This document shows positions 1 to 8,589 of a stretch of DNA of 64,000 nucleotides, one piece after another (the stretch's first letter is position 1; every line of letters starts with the position of its first letter). Source of the DNA: a candidate division KSB1 bacterium (GTDB taxonomy: Bacteria > Zhuqueibacterota > Zhuqueibacteria > JANLFK01 > Oleimicrobiaceae); contig JANLFK010000002.1 in the NCBI GenBank assembly GCA_024655945.1, positions 368,610-432,609 on the forward strand, in the 5' to 3' direction. Both the position numbers and the translations under genes were made by a program. The notes beneath the pieces were generated by a model. It worked only from the letters and a program-made list of their open reading frames with translations. It had not been told where the DNA came from and searched no databases.

Positions 1-605
1 TCCAAAAGCAACTTGATCTCCGGGCAGGTGTAATAGCGGTTTGAACAGGCGAGGCTGAACTCTCTGCCCTGCTCGTCAACGCCCCGCTCAGTCCAGTAGC
101 CGACGCATCTCTCCACGTCCAGGTGCTCGTCACCTTCGGGACGCCGGAAAGCGAAGGCCGCATGCAGCGCGTTGAGGAGGAACCTGCCGCCCGGGCGCAA
201 AGCGCGATGGACTTCGGAGAGCACCCGGCGGTTGTCCGCATCGCTTTCCAAGATGCCGAATGCCCCTTCGCACAGGGAAAAGGCCACGTCGAAGTTTCCG
301 GCGAAAGGCAACGCCCGGGCGTCGGCACGGACCAGGTGCACCTTGGCATCGTGTTGGCGGGCGCAGGCTCGCGCCACCTGCAGCATGCGCGCCGACAGAT
401 CTACCCCCACCGGCCGGAAGCCACGTCGCGCCAACTCTATCGAGTGCCGGCCCGCCCCGCAGGCAAGGTCCAGGATGCGCTCATCCGGGTGCAGGCGCAG
501 CTGTTCGGTGAGAAAAGTGACCTCTTGCTCGGTTCCTTGCGTGAACCGATAGTCCAGGTAACGAACTCCGAGCCGCTCGAACAGCTCGCGATACCAGCTC
601 GTCAT
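1..605 (-). CDS. Class I SAM-dependent methyltransferase (C-terminus cut by window edge)
   Basis: The reverse strand from ATG at 605 is open to base 1 (about 201 codons, 3' end missing). A glycine-rich SAM-binding motif I (DLACGAGRHS) lies near residues 45-54, followed by an acidic strand end (PVGVDLS) and a post-motif segment (FDVAFSLCEGAFG), the order of a Rossmann-fold class I methyltransferase. The substrate cannot be read from the sequence. Its ATG overlaps the TGA of the upstream DUF429 gene (ATGA), so the two are probably translationally coupled. Confidence 0.85.
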   Translation of the reverse strand, partial: MTSWYRELFERLGVRYLDYRFTQGTEQEVTFLTEQLRLHPDERILDLACGAGRHSIELARRGFRPVGVDLSARMLQVARACARQHDAKVHLVRADARALPFAGNFDVAFSLCEGAFGILESDADNRRVLSEVHRALRPGGRFLLNALHAAFAFRRPEGDEHLDVERCVGYWTERGVDEQGREFSLACSNRYYTCPEIKLLL

Positions 606-1291
606 GGTTTCGCCACTCCCCCTGGAATCACGATGTAGCCCTCCTGGGCATCGCCCACCAGCTCCGCACGTCCATGGGCAAGGAGATAGACCGTGTGGGC
701 GGCCACGATCGCGTCCAGCTCGTGATGGCTGAGCTGCTGTCGGGGGAGCACAATCCCCAACTGGGTGAGCGCGGACGCGAGTAGTACGCGGCCGGCACTG
801 GTTTGCTTGGCCGCCATTTGCGGACCGAAGAGCAGGCGCTTGCTGGCGTACGGGTAGACCTCGTGCACCACGAAACCTGCCCCGCGCAGCTGGCGATACA
901 GCCCAATGCTGCGCAGCACCCAACTCTTGGCAAAGCTCCTTTTCACCGTGAAGAAGCAGCCGATCCCCCGTCGGGCGAGCTCCCTTTCGCAGAGGCGGCC
1001 CCTTCGCCCCTCGGGCTGCTCGTGGCTGCAGGTCGGCTCCCCGCTTTGGAAACAGCATTCTTGCAGCCCGACCGGCAAAGCGCACGGGCCATCAAGACCA
1101 ACGGCAAACAGGCCGTAGCGATGTCTCGCGAAGAAGGCGATGAGCTCGGCGTCGTCGAAGCGAGTCTCCGCGGCTATCACGCCAAGCCGGTCATCGAGGA
1201 TTGCCACCCCGCTTGGTCGCAGCGGACTGCCGCTGGGGTCAACACCGCCGTAGAGCAGGGCACGCCGGCTATTTGGGGGCTCTTTCTGCAC
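602..1291 (-). CDS. DUF429 family protein (predicted RNase H-fold nuclease)
   Basis: A 229-residue protein with the DUF429 pattern: an N-terminal GVDPSG segment, a DGPCALP segment in the first third and a VYPYASKR motif past the middle. The family is predicted from its fold to be a nuclease, but no reaction is established. The likely start is GTG at 1291; no in-frame ATG precedes the conserved N-terminus. The stop overlaps the start of the methyltransferase by 4 bases. It is divergent from the sugar-salvage operon at 1538. Confidence 0.75.
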   Translation of the reverse strand: MQKEPPNSRRALLYGGVDPSGSPLRPSGVAILDDRLGVIAAETRFDDAELIAFFARHRYGLFAVGLDGPCALPVGLQECCFQSGEPTCSHEQPEGRRGRLCERELARRGIGCFFTVKRSFAKSWVLRSIGLYRQLRGAGFVVHEVYPYASKRLLFGPQMAAKQTSAGRVLLASALTQLGIVLPRQQLSHHELDAIVAAHTVYLLAHGRAELVGDAQEGYIVIPGGVAKP

Positions 1292-1468
1292 ACCCTAAAG
1301 GTAGCATTCCCCAGGGAAAAATCAACGGATTTCTGCAATGGTGATGGGGGAAGATACCTGACGTCTCCAAACATCCTGAGTTTGCAGCGCGCCGAACAGA
1401 TTTGGCTCTCTTTCACCAGGCACGGCCCTAGCCCGGGCACCGACCAGTGGCCGCTCCGAAAAAGGTCT

Positions 1469-1496
1469 TTGATTCTTGACGAGAAATGCGTAGATT
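1469..1496 (+). promoter_or_regulatory. Candidate sigma70-type promoter of the amgK-like operon
   Basis: TTGATT (1469-1474), 16 bp spacer, TAGATT (1491-1496), about 40 bases before the start codon at 1538. It resembles other promoters in this window (TTGATT or TTGACT with TAnnTT). Assigned by eye only. Confidence 0.4.
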
Positions 1497-1537
1497 TGCC
1501 GGCGTCAATTCTCAGACAGGAATCAGACCCAACGAGC

Positions 1538-2554
1538 ATGGAACAGCTTGCCCGACTATATGAGAGAACCTACGGCCGGCAGCCGCTGACGATCGTGCAA
1601 CTCAAGGGCGACGGCTCAGACCGCCACATCTTCCGCCTGGCCGACGACAGGCAGTCGGTGATTGGCATCTGGAGCGAAGACCACGCCCTCAACGAGTCCT
1701 TCTTGGAATTCAGCCGCCACTTTGCCGACCATGGCCTCCGCGTTCCTGCCATCTACGCAGAGGACCTCTCCCAGGGAGTCTACTTGGAGCAGGACCTGGG
1801 GGATTGGACGCTCTTCGACTGGATGGTCGGCATTCGGGAGAAGGAAGGCTTCTCTCCGCGCATTGTGGCGATGTACCGCAAAGTGCTGGAGGACCTCCCG
1901 CTATTTCAGATCGTGGCAGGCAAGAGCATTGACTACAACCTCTGCCATCAACATCGGGAGTTCGGCGAAGACTCCATGGCGTGGGACCTGCACTATTTCC
2001 GACATCGCTTCTTGGAGGTCTTTTACAAGGGCAACCTCAACTGGTCGGCCCTGGAGCGCGACTTTCGCCAGCTGCGCGCTTTCCTCTTGGAGGAACCGCG
2101 CGACTACTTCATGTACCGCGACTTGCAATCGCGCAACGTGATGATCGTCGACGGCTTGCCCTATTACATCGATTACCAGTCGGGAAGACGCGGCGCACTG
2201 CAGTACGATGTCGCCTCGTTACTCTACGATGCCAAGGCCGACATCCCCGAGCCGGTCCGCCAGGAGCTGCTGGCCCACTATCTTGACTGGGTGCAGCAGT
2301 TCGCGCCGATCGACCGGCAACGCTTCCTGCACTACTTTTGCGGCTTTGTCCTGATTAGGATGATGCAGGCCTTTGGCGCCTACGGCTATCTCAGCGTCGT
2401 CAAGGGCAAGAAGCACTTTTTCCGCAGCGTGCCGTATGCGATCCGCAATCTCGAGTTGATGCTGGAAATGGACTTTCCCCTCCTGCGCCAGCTACCGACC
2501 TTGCGCGGGGTGTACGAGGAGTTGGTCAAAGATGTCGAGCTGCGAGGGACGTAA
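1538..2554 (+). CDS. amgK: AmgK-like amino-sugar kinase (APH-fold phosphotransferase)
   Basis: A 338-residue aminoglycoside-phosphotransferase-fold kinase. The catalytic loop is YRDLQSRNVM near residues 192-201, where the usual His of HxDxxxxN is Tyr but Asp and Asn are kept, and the metal-binding segment is IDYQSG near 210. AmgK phosphorylates the anomeric position of N-acetylmuramate or N-acetylglucosamine in cell-wall recycling. That role is inferred from the family and from the MurU-like gene two genes downstream. The open frame extends far upstream, but similarity starts at the ATG at 1538, so this start was chosen. The stop abuts the next ATG (TAAATG). Confidence 0.75.
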   Translation: MEQLARLYERTYGRQPLTIVQLKGDGSDRHIFRLADDRQSVIGIWSEDHALNESFLEFSRHFADHGLRVPAIYAEDLSQGVYLEQDLGDWTLFDWMVGIREKEGFSPRIVAMYRKVLEDLPLFQIVAGKSIDYNLCHQHREFGEDSMAWDLHYFRHRFLEVFYKGNLNWSALERDFRQLRAFLLEEPRDYFMYRDLQSRNVMIVDGLPYYIDYQSGRRGALQYDVASLLYDAKADIPEPVRQELLAHYLDWVQQFAPIDRQRFLHYFCGFVLIRMMQAFGAYGYLSVVKGKKHFFRSVPYAIRNLELMLEMDFPLLRQLPTLRGVYEELVKDVELRGT

Positions 2555-2962
2555 ATGGCCGGTGGCTTGACGGTGTACCTCGCGAGCTTTAGCTACGTGC
2601 GCGACGACATACCCACAGACCCCTACGGGCACGGCGGCGGGTTTGTGTTCGACTGTCGCCTGCTGCCCAATCCTGGTCGTGACCCGGCGTTTGCCGCGGT
2701 GAACGGCCTGAGCACGGAGGTGAGGTCATACTTAGAAGAACGCCCCGAGGTACAGGAATTTCTCCGCCACGTCTTTGCCCTGGTGGACATGGCAGTAGCC
2801 AACTACACAGCGCGCGGGTTTGAGCACTTGATGGTGGCGTTCGGCTGCACAGGGGGACAGCATCGCTCGGTCTTTTGTGCCGAGTCGCTGGCCGCGCATC
2901 TCCGGCAGGCAGGCGTGAGCGTCGAAATACGCCACCTGACTCTGGGAAAGGGCCAGGGATGA
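2555..2962 (+). CDS. Stand-alone RapZ C-terminal-domain-like protein
   Basis: A 135-residue protein carrying the hallmark GCTGGQHRSV motif near residues 95-105 and the downstream VEIRHLTLGK end that define the C-terminal domain of RapZ (YvcJ family). The N-terminal P-loop kinase half of RapZ is absent. In E. coli this domain senses glucosamine-6-phosphate. Here it sits between a sugar kinase and a nucleotidyltransferase, with a TAAATG junction before it and an ATGA overlap after it, so a role in amino-sugar salvage or its control is likely. In Bacteroidetes, as I recall, the kinase and this domain can be fused in one protein. Confidence 0.8.
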   Translation: MAGGLTVYLASFSYVRDDIPTDPYGHGGGFVFDCRLLPNPGRDPAFAAVNGLSTEVRSYLEERPEVQEFLRHVFALVDMAVANYTARGFEHLMVAFGCTGGQHRSVFCAESLAAHLRQAGVSVEIRHLTLGKGQG

Positions 2963-3687
2963 AAGCGATGATTCTGGCGGCCGGTCTGGGCACACGCCTG
3001 CGGCCCCTCACTGAGCATCGTCCGAAGGCCTTAGTGGAACTCTGCGGTACCCCGCTGCTGGAAATCGTTATCAGACGTCTCATCCAGGCGGGCGTAGACC
3101 AGGTGATCATCAATGTGCACCACCTGGCAGACATGATTGTGGACTACGTGCGAACACACCGCGGTTTCGGCATTCGCATCGAGTTCTCCTATGAGCCAGT
3201 CATCCTCGGCACGGGCGGCGGCTTGCAGAAGGCAGCGTGGTTTCTCGCGGGCGAGGAACCCTTCTTTCTGCACAACGTCGATATACTTTTCGAGATGGAC
3301 CTGTCTGATCTCCTGGCCTTCCATCGCAGCCACGGTGCTGTGGCGTCGCTGGCCGTGCAGGACCGTCCCACTTCACGAGCCTTGGTCGTCGACTCCTCTG
3401 GGAGGCTATGCGGCAGAAAGGGCTACCCCCTGGCGAGAGAACCGGAAGGCCCGGTGAGATGGGTCGGCTATAACGGTGTTCAGGTGATATCCCCGGCCCT
3501 GCTCTGCCTCCTTTCCGAGAGACCCCCGTTCTCCATCATCGACGCGGAAGTGCGCCTTTGCCCCGAGCATCCGATTCTGGCCTACGATCTTGGCAGCACG
3601 CCATGGTGGGACCTCGGCACGAAACAGGCTCTGCTAGCAGCTGAACAGGCCGTTCTGGAAGGGAAACTGTGCCGATGGTGGTCTTAG
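2959..3687 (+). CDS. murU: MurU-like sugar-1-phosphate nucleotidyltransferase
   Basis: A 242-residue NTP transferase of the RmlA/MurU type. The signature GLGTRLRPLT with the following PKAL is near residues 9-25, and a metal-ligand aspartate lies in HNVDILF near residue 107. MurU converts sugar-1-phosphate plus UTP to a UDP-sugar. The AmgK-like kinase two genes upstream would supply the sugar-1-phosphate. The ATG overlaps the stop of the RapZ-like gene. Other sugars cannot be excluded, since mannose-1-phosphate guanylyltransferases look similar. Confidence 0.75.
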   Translation: MKAMILAAGLGTRLRPLTEHRPKALVELCGTPLLEIVIRRLIQAGVDQVIINVHHLADMIVDYVRTHRGFGIRIEFSYEPVILGTGGGLQKAAWFLAGEEPFFLHNVDILFEMDLSDLLAFHRSHGAVASLAVQDRPTSRALVVDSSGRLCGRKGYPLAREPEGPVRWVGYNGVQVISPALLCLLSERPPFSIIDAEVRLCPEHPILAYDLGSTPWWDLGTKQALLAAEQAVLEGKLCRWWS

Positions 3688-3737
3688 CGGGCACTTCGGG
3701 CTTGAAGCGGTGCTCTTCCGAGGCCTGGAACGAAAAA

Positions 3738-3760
3738 CGGCCTCGGCAATGCCGAGGCCG
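3738..3760 (-). terminator. Intrinsic terminator after the cold-shock gene
   Basis: A perfect 10-bp stem (CGGCCTCGGC, loop AAT, GCCGAGGCCG) followed on the minus strand by TTTTT. It lies 20 bases past the csp stop, and its hairpin could also halt plus-strand transcription from the murU-like gene. Confidence 0.85.
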
Positions 3761-3780
3761 CGACCGGCGTTGAAGACAAC

Positions 3781-3981
3781 TCACGCGACTCGCACGTTGG
3801 CGGCTTGTGGTCCCTTCGGTCCCTCCTCGATCTCGAAAGTAACCTCCTGGTCTTTCTCCAGGGCCCTGAACCCTTCGCCCACGATGGCCTTGTAGTGCAC
3901 GAAGACGTCTCCACCCCCTTCGCGGGTGATAAAGCCGTAGCCCTTGGTCTTGCTAAACCACTTCACTTTGCCCTTTTCCAT
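3781..3981 (-). CDS. Cold-shock protein (CspA family)
   Basis: A 66-residue single cold-shock domain, the normal family size. It begins KGKVKWF and carries the RNP1-like KGYGFI and RNP2-like VFVHY nucleic-acid-binding motifs. It binds single-stranded RNA/DNA and melts RNA structure. The start is the ATG at 3981, preceded by AGGAG; the frame continues upstream, but that extension lacks family similarity. The gene ends at a strong intrinsic terminator. Confidence 0.95.
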   Translation of the reverse strand: MEKGKVKWFSKTKGYGFITREGGGDVFVHYKAIVGEGFRALEKDQEVTFEIEEGPKGPQAANVRVA

Positions 3982-4112
3982 ACGGTGCTCACTCCTGTGA
4001 AATGTCCGCTTCAGCAAGTTCTTGAACAGCAAGAGCGTCTTCTCCTCTTCAGGCTATGTAAGTGAGCGCGTCCTTACCGTGACTACCCCAGTTCGCGCAT
4101 GCACGGGGTCAG

Positions 4113-4706
4113 TCAGTTCTTGCTCAAGACCCAATCGACGAGTCGTTCAAAACCTTGCACCGCCTTCCCCAGCCACTCAGACTGCTTGGGCGTGGCTTCC
4201 ACCAGGCGCTCATCCACCGTGACGTTTGGGTCGCGAATGTCGCCGATGACCTCTACCGTCACCGGCACAACCCCCTGGGTGACCATGCCAAGCCGATGTG
4301 CTGCGCCGTAGGAGACGTCGATGAGGCGGCCGTTAACCCATGGGCCACGATCCTTGATGACCACCCGCACGCTTCGGCCGTTGTTCAAGTTGGTCACCCG
4401 CACGACGGTGCCCATGCGAAGATGGCGATGCGCCGCCGTCATCTCCAGCGGCTCGTAGGGCTCGCCGTTACTCATTCGCTTGCCCTCGAATTCCTTCCCC
4501 ACCCATGAACAGAGTCCCTCCTGAACCCTACTTCTGCTCGGACTGGGGCCAAAAAGGCTCCCGCGGTACGGTCGCTCGCCGCTGTTGGCTTGGGGCCAAT
4601 ATGTTCTCGGGGCCGGTGTGCATGACCAGATGAGCACCGCCAGCACTACACCTGCCCCCACGACGAGGTCACGTGTGGCTCTCTGCACCCTCTCTTGCGC
4701 TCTCAT
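4113..4706 (-). CDS. RlpA-like septal-ring lipoprotein (double-psi beta-barrel)
   Basis: A 197-residue protein. The N-terminal hydrophobic segment ends in a lipobox-like LIWSC, suggesting a lipoprotein. The middle carries the RlpA/DPBB pattern: an equivalent of the ASWYG-F-G-TANGE motif (CSWVGKEFEGKRMSNGE), then RVTNLNNGRSV and IKDRGPW, the last holding the catalytic-type Asp. RlpA proteins cleave denuded peptidoglycan or bind septal rings. The SPOR domain of proteobacterial RlpA is missing. ATG 4706 was chosen because a GGGAGGGG Shine-Dalgarno precedes it; an in-frame ATG at 4727 is also possible. A strong promoter lies 220 bases upstream. Confidence 0.8.
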   Translation of the reverse strand: MRAQERVQRATRDLVVGAGVVLAVLIWSCTPAPRTYWPQANSGERPYRGSLFGPSPSRSRVQEGLCSWVGKEFEGKRMSNGEPYEPLEMTAAHRHLRMGTVVRVTNLNNGRSVRVVIKDRGPWVNGRLIDVSYGAAHRLGMVTQGVVPVTVEVIGDIRDPNVTVDERLVEATPKQSEWLGKAVQGFERLVDWVLSKN

Positions 4707-4927
4707 GACGGGATCTACCCCTCCCATTTCCCAGCGAGGACTGACGTCCTCTCCACCACCAGCCGATCCCCGTTCGCCTCACCTCTCCAGTGCAACGCCA
4801 AGTGCGCACCAAATGGCGTGCTTTGACCCGGACCTCAGCTCTCTATCCAGGCTCGCAGCACCATCCACCTCGTCCCTGTCCAGCTGCCCTTCGTGGGCCC
4901 CACTGGTCTTCCCCGCCGTTTGCGCGA

Positions 4928-4956
4928 AATATAACGAATTCCAGGCAAAATGTCAA
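4928..4956 (-). promoter_or_regulatory. Sigma70-type promoter of the RlpA-like gene
   Basis: On the minus strand TTGACA (4956-4951), 17 bp spacer, TATATT (4933-4928). This is the strongest match in an AT-rich island between two minus-strand genes, and the predicted start of transcription is near 4920. Confidence 0.75.
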
Positions 4957-5017
4957 GCAAAATATCAACATATTGCGAAGTTCATGGCGATGGGCACGAC
5001 ATGTTGAAGGGCAGGAG

Positions 5018-5051
5018 CCTCCTCGCGGTTGGGAAAGCCGTCGCGAGGAGG
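5018..5051 (-). terminator. Hairpin after the PAP2 gene, possible terminator
   Basis: CCTCCTCGCG and CGCGAGGAGG form a perfect 10-bp stem with a 14-base loop, 53 bases past the PAP2 stop. No T-run follows on the minus strand, so termination is not certain. Confidence 0.4.
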
Positions 5052-5103
5052 GCGAGTTCCTTCCTGTGGGACTGGATTGTCAGGCAAGGAGAGGGGAAAG
5101 CGG

Positions 5104-5658
5104 CTATCCCTGTCGCAGGATGCGGGAGACCAAAGGACGCGTCGAGGCAGTGACCAGCCAGGCGCAGAGCACACCAAGGAGGGCACCGCCGAGCACATCC
5201 GACGGATAGTGGACGCCCGCGTAAGTGCGCGAATACGCGACCATGGTGGCTATCGTGAAGAAGATGGGCCAGAGCGCAGGATAGAAGCGCGAGAGGAGTG
5301 AGGCTGCACCAAAAAGGTTGGTGGCGTGTGAGGAAGGGAAAGAAAAGGCGCCAGAGCAACCAACCAGGAGCCGTACCCCCGGAAGCGCGCTGCACGGCCG
5401 CGCTCGCTCAACAAGCGGTTTGATTAGACTGCTACTCGTCTGGTCAGTGAGGGTGATCGTGACGATGAGCAAGAGGGCGCAAATTCTGCCCTTCTTGCCG
5501 CCAAGAATGAGGAGTGCAAGCAACCCCAGGGCAATGACCAGTCGCCAGTTGTCGATGTCAGTGAGGAAGGGCATGATGACATCGAACTGGGGACTTGCGA
5601 GTCGCACGTTGACCAGGTAAAAGATGGCGACGTCGAGCCGCAGGGCCCAGTGGGGCAT
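5104..5658 (-). CDS. PAP2-superfamily membrane phosphatase
   Basis: A 184-residue membrane protein with the three phosphatase motifs: KPLVERARP, PSSHATN and SRTYAGVHYPSD (catalytic His residues in the second and third). The family includes undecaprenyl-pyrophosphate and phosphatidate phosphatases, acting on lipid phosphates at the outer face of the membrane. About five hydrophobic helices are visible. It starts 6 bases after the thiC stop, so it is the last gene of that operon. The substrate is not resolved. Confidence 0.88.
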   Translation of the reverse strand: MPHWALRLDVAIFYLVNVRLASPQFDVIMPFLTDIDNWRLVIALGLLALLILGGKKGRICALLLIVTITLTDQTSSSLIKPLVERARPCSALPGVRLLVGCSGAFSFPSSHATNLFGAASLLSRFYPALWPIFFTIATMVAYSRTYAGVHYPSDVLGGALLGVLCAWLVTASTRPLVSRILRQG

Positions 5659-5664
5659 AGCCGG

Positions 5665-6954
5665 TCAGTCCTTCTGGCCGAGGGTCTCGGTGACGAGTTT
5701 CAGCGCGCAGTACTCGCCACACATCGTGCAGACGTCATTCTGCTCAGGTGGGCATTCTTCGCGTGCACGCCGTGCGGTCTCAGGGTCAATGGCGAGTGCG
5801 ATTTGCCGCTCCCAGTCTAAAGCCTTGCGCGCCCGCGCCATTGCCTTATCCCACTCGGCGGCACCGGGAATCCCTTTGGCAATGTCCGCCACATGGGCGG
5901 CGATGCGCGTCACGATGACCCCCTCCCGCACGTCCTGTACAGTGGGCAAGCGCAAGTGTTCGCCCGCGGTCACATAGCAGAGAAAGTCGGCTCCTGCCGC
6001 ACCGGCAATGGCACCGCCCATCGCCGAGACGATGTGGTCATAGCCTGGGGCGATATCGGTCACCAGAGGCCCAAGCACGTAGAACGGTGCTCCATGGCAG
6101 AGCTTCTTCTCCAAGAGGACGTTGGCCTCCACCTCTGCCAACGGCAAGTGACCCGGGCCTTCGATCATCACCTGCACCCCTTCATCCCAGGCGACCTTGG
6201 CCAGCTCACCCAGCGTGACAAGCTCCTGCACCTGGGCGCGGTCTGTCGCATCCGCCAGAGACCCCGGCCTAAAGCCGTCACCCAGGCTGAGCGTGATGTC
6301 ATAGCGTTTGACCAGGGCAAGCAGCCGGTCGAAATGCTCGTACAGCGGATTCTCGCGGCCGTTGGCCACCATCCAGGTGACATGAAAACTCCCGCCGCGA
6401 CTGACGATGTCCGTCACCCTTCCCTCCTTGCGCAGTCGCTCCAAGGCGCTCAGGGTCACCCCGCAATGGACGGTGAAAAAGTCAACTCCTTGCTCTGCCT
6501 GCCGTTCCAACACAGCAAACAGGTCGTCCACCGTCATGTGGACGATGCCCCCCTTGCGGGCCGCACTCTCGATGGCCGCCTGGTAGATGGGCACCGTGCC
6601 GATGGGCACAGGAGCTGCCGCCATGACAGCGGAACGGATGCGGTCGAGGTCGCCAGCGCTGCTGAGGTCCATGATGGTATCGGCACCCGCCGCGAGGGCC
6701 ACTCTCGCCTTCTCCACCTCCAGCTCCACATCAGCCACGTCAGAGGAGGTGCCGATGTTTGCATTTGCCTTGGTACGCAGCCCCTTGCCAACCCCGCAGA
6801 GCTTGTCGATCGCGTGCTTCTTGTTCTTGAGAAGTACGACTTCCCCTGCGGCGATGCGGGTGGCCAAGAGCTCGGGGTCAATCTCTTCCTGTGCAGCCAC
6901 GGCGCGCATCTCTGGGGTAATGTTCCCCTTGCGCGCCTCAAGGATTTGGGTCAT
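5665..6954 (-). CDS. thiC: Phosphomethylpyrimidine synthase ThiC (radical SAM)
   Basis: A 429-residue protein that converts aminoimidazole ribotide to HMP phosphate in thiamine synthesis. The C-terminal CxxCxxxC (C409, C412, C416) is the atypical radical-SAM iron-sulfur motif of ThiC. NANIGTS, FTVHCG, EGPGH and LGPLVTDIAPGYDH are conserved family segments. It is the short form lacking the N-terminal extension of E. coli ThiC. Only 42 bases separate it from the upstream gene, so there is no room for a TPP riboswitch of its own. No other thiamine gene is in the window. Confidence 0.97.
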   Translation of the reverse strand: MTQILEARKGNITPEMRAVAAQEEIDPELLATRIAAGEVVLLKNKKHAIDKLCGVGKGLRTKANANIGTSSDVADVELEVEKARVALAAGADTIMDLSSAGDLDRIRSAVMAAAPVPIGTVPIYQAAIESAARKGGIVHMTVDDLFAVLERQAEQGVDFFTVHCGVTLSALERLRKEGRVTDIVSRGGSFHVTWMVANGRENPLYEHFDRLLALVKRYDITLSLGDGFRPGSLADATDRAQVQELVTLGELAKVAWDEGVQVMIEGPGHLPLAEVEANVLLEKKLCHGAPFYVLGPLVTDIAPGYDHIVSAMGGAIAGAAGADFLCYVTAGEHLRLPTVQDVREGVIVTRIAAHVADIAKGIPGAAEWDKAMARARKALDWERQIALAIDPETARRAREECPPEQNDVCTMCGEYCALKLVTETLGQKD

Positions 6955-6996
6955 CTACTCCACACCTCACGGCACAATGCGCACTCCCCTTTGCCG

Positions 6997-8589
6997 TCAA
7001 CGAATTGGGTTCCAGTCGGCAAAGTTTTCGACCACCACCTTACACTTTGCTTCCGCTGTCCAAGTTTCTGCGGAATTGTACGTCCACCCCAAATACTCCG
7101 AATCGCCGCCACCCTCGGTGGTGATGAGAAACCTGTTCGCCAGATGGCCAAAGTACAGGGCCTGCGCGCGTGGCGATTCCTGGTCGCCGCCGCTCGGGTC
7201 GACCGGTATCCACCCATAGCCAGGCAAATACACTTCGACCCACCGGTGGAAGACGTCATCCATGCTGGCGTCGTCGCCTCGCACCACCACCGAACCCACA
7301 TAGCGCGCCGGCAGGCCGGAAGCCCGGCACAGGGCAATGTACACGAAACTGTACTCCGAGCAGGAGCCGTTGCCGCGGCGCAATACCTCGGGGGCAACGT
7401 TCCAGCCTCCGGCAAGTTCGTAGTACATTTTCCCCATCAGCCAATGGTAGATCTTGCGCGCAATCCAGTAGGGATTCTGCTCATCGCCAACTGCCTCGCG
7501 CGCCGATTGCTGAATGAGTGGGTCGGTGAGGCAGTACTTTGTCCCATCAACCAAGTAGCGCTCTTTGATATCGGCAGGAATCTCTTCCAACGAGCCCACC
7601 CGCTCGGGTCGCACATAGTAGAAGACCTCCCAGATGCGGGCTTTCACCTTCATGGTGACGGTCTCGGTGCGCGCCGGCGGCAGATTCTCGTTACGGAAAT
7701 GGGCAAAGACCTGCCCCCAGCGGTCGCTGACGGTGCCCAACGGCTTCGGGAGAAATTCCGGCTGGCCTTCGAGCTGCTGGGAGTCGCGGCTGCGCGGCAA
7801 AGCGATGTAGACATCCGCGCTCTTGATCCTGCCTGGTCCGTAGTTGCGCAGCTGGTGGGTGTACTCGACGATGGCATGCCGTTCGTTCGTTCGCAGCAGA
7901 GGCTCTTTACCTTCGACATCAATGCGGAAAACCTTGTCCGACTCAAAGTCGGCGCACCACAGGTGGGTGCCGTCCCATGCGAGGCCAGTGGGGAAGTGGC
8001 CAGGCGATTTCACCACCCACAGCACGTAACCCTGTTCGGGAGTCATCATGTACAGCTCGTCGACGCTGCGGTCTGCCAGCCATAGGTACCTGCCATCGAA
8101 GGCAAGGCCCTGCGCTTCACCGCCAGGAGCCGGAAAGGAAACGATCGCCGTGCCGTCTTCGGTGCTGATGCGACTCACCTTGTCGTCCTTGTTATCGGAA
8201 AGCCAGAGCGAAGTCCCATCCCAGACAAGGCCGCTGGGGGATGGCCCAGGTGCGTCGAGCGCCGCCAGGATGGTGCCGTCGGTGGGGTCGATCTTGTAAA
8301 GCTTCTTTTCGCCGAGGTCAACGTTCCAAAGGTGGGTGCCGTCAAAGGCCAAGCCCATGGGCCAGTAACCCGGCGAGGGGATGGTCCCGACCACCTTGCC
8401 CTCTGCCGTCATCTTGTAGATGGTGTCCGTCTTGCGATCGGCTAACCACAGGTATTTGCCGTCCCACACAAGCCCAGTGGGGCACGGACCGGGCGTAGGG
8501 AAAGAAGCGACCACATCGCCCACCTGGGAGGCATGGAGGCGGCCCAAAAGGGCAACCAAGAGGGCCAAGGCGATTGACAACCTTCTCAT
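6997..8589 (-). CDS. Secreted beta-propeller repeat plus transglutaminase-like protein
   Basis: A 530-residue protein. A signal peptide spans residues 1-20. Five repeats of about 42 residues follow (roughly 28-230), each with a GLxWDGxxLWxxD core, like SMP-30/NHL-type propeller blades. A linker leads to a transglutaminase-like cysteine-protease-fold domain with the triad C410 (GNGSCSEYS), H448 (FHRW) and D464 (PVDPSGGD). It is presumably exported; the function may be peptide cleavage or cross-linking, with the substrate unknown. ATG 8589 overlaps the HAD stop (ATGA). A longer upstream frame exists but has no signal peptide. Confidence 0.85.
   Translation of the reverse strand: MRRLSIALALLVALLGRLHASQVGDVVASFPTPGPCPTGLVWDGKYLWLADRKTDTIYKMTAEGKVVGTIPSPGYWPMGLAFDGTHLWNVDLGEKKLYKIDPTDGTILAALDAPGPSPSGLVWDGTSLWLSDNKDDKVSRISTEDGTAIVSFPAPGGEAQGLAFDGRYLWLADRSVDELYMMTPEQGYVLWVVKSPGHFPTGLAWDGTHLWCADFESDKVFRIDVEGKEPLLRTNERHAIVEYTHQLRNYGPGRIKSADVYIALPRSRDSQQLEGQPEFLPKPLGTVSDRWGQVFAHFRNENLPPARTETVTMKVKARIWEVFYYVRPERVGSLEEIPADIKERYLVDGTKYCLTDPLIQQSAREAVGDEQNPYWIARKIYHWLMGKMYYELAGGWNVAPEVLRRGNGSCSEYSFVYIALCRASGLPARYVGSVVVRGDDASMDDVFHRWVEVYLPGYGWIPVDPSGGDQESPRAQALYFGHLANRFLITTEGGGDSEYLGWTYNSAETWTAEAKCKVVVENFADWNPIR

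Larger units (their letters stand above)
4707..5103. other. Intergenic region, rlpA-like leader and PAP2 trailer
   Basis: No convincing gene. It contains the minus-strand promoter at 4928-4956, an unusually long (about 210 base) untranslated leader for the RlpA-like gene, and a hairpin at 5018-5051 after the PAP2 gene. Confidence 0.6.

Noticed and set aside
803-1537. N-terminal extension of the AmgK-like kinase
   Set aside because: It overlaps the DUF429 gene on the other strand and has no similarity to the kinase family.
5893-8085. 730-codon plus-strand open frame
   Set aside because: It lies opposite thiC and the transglutaminase gene, both with clear motifs; long antisense frames are expected at this GC content.
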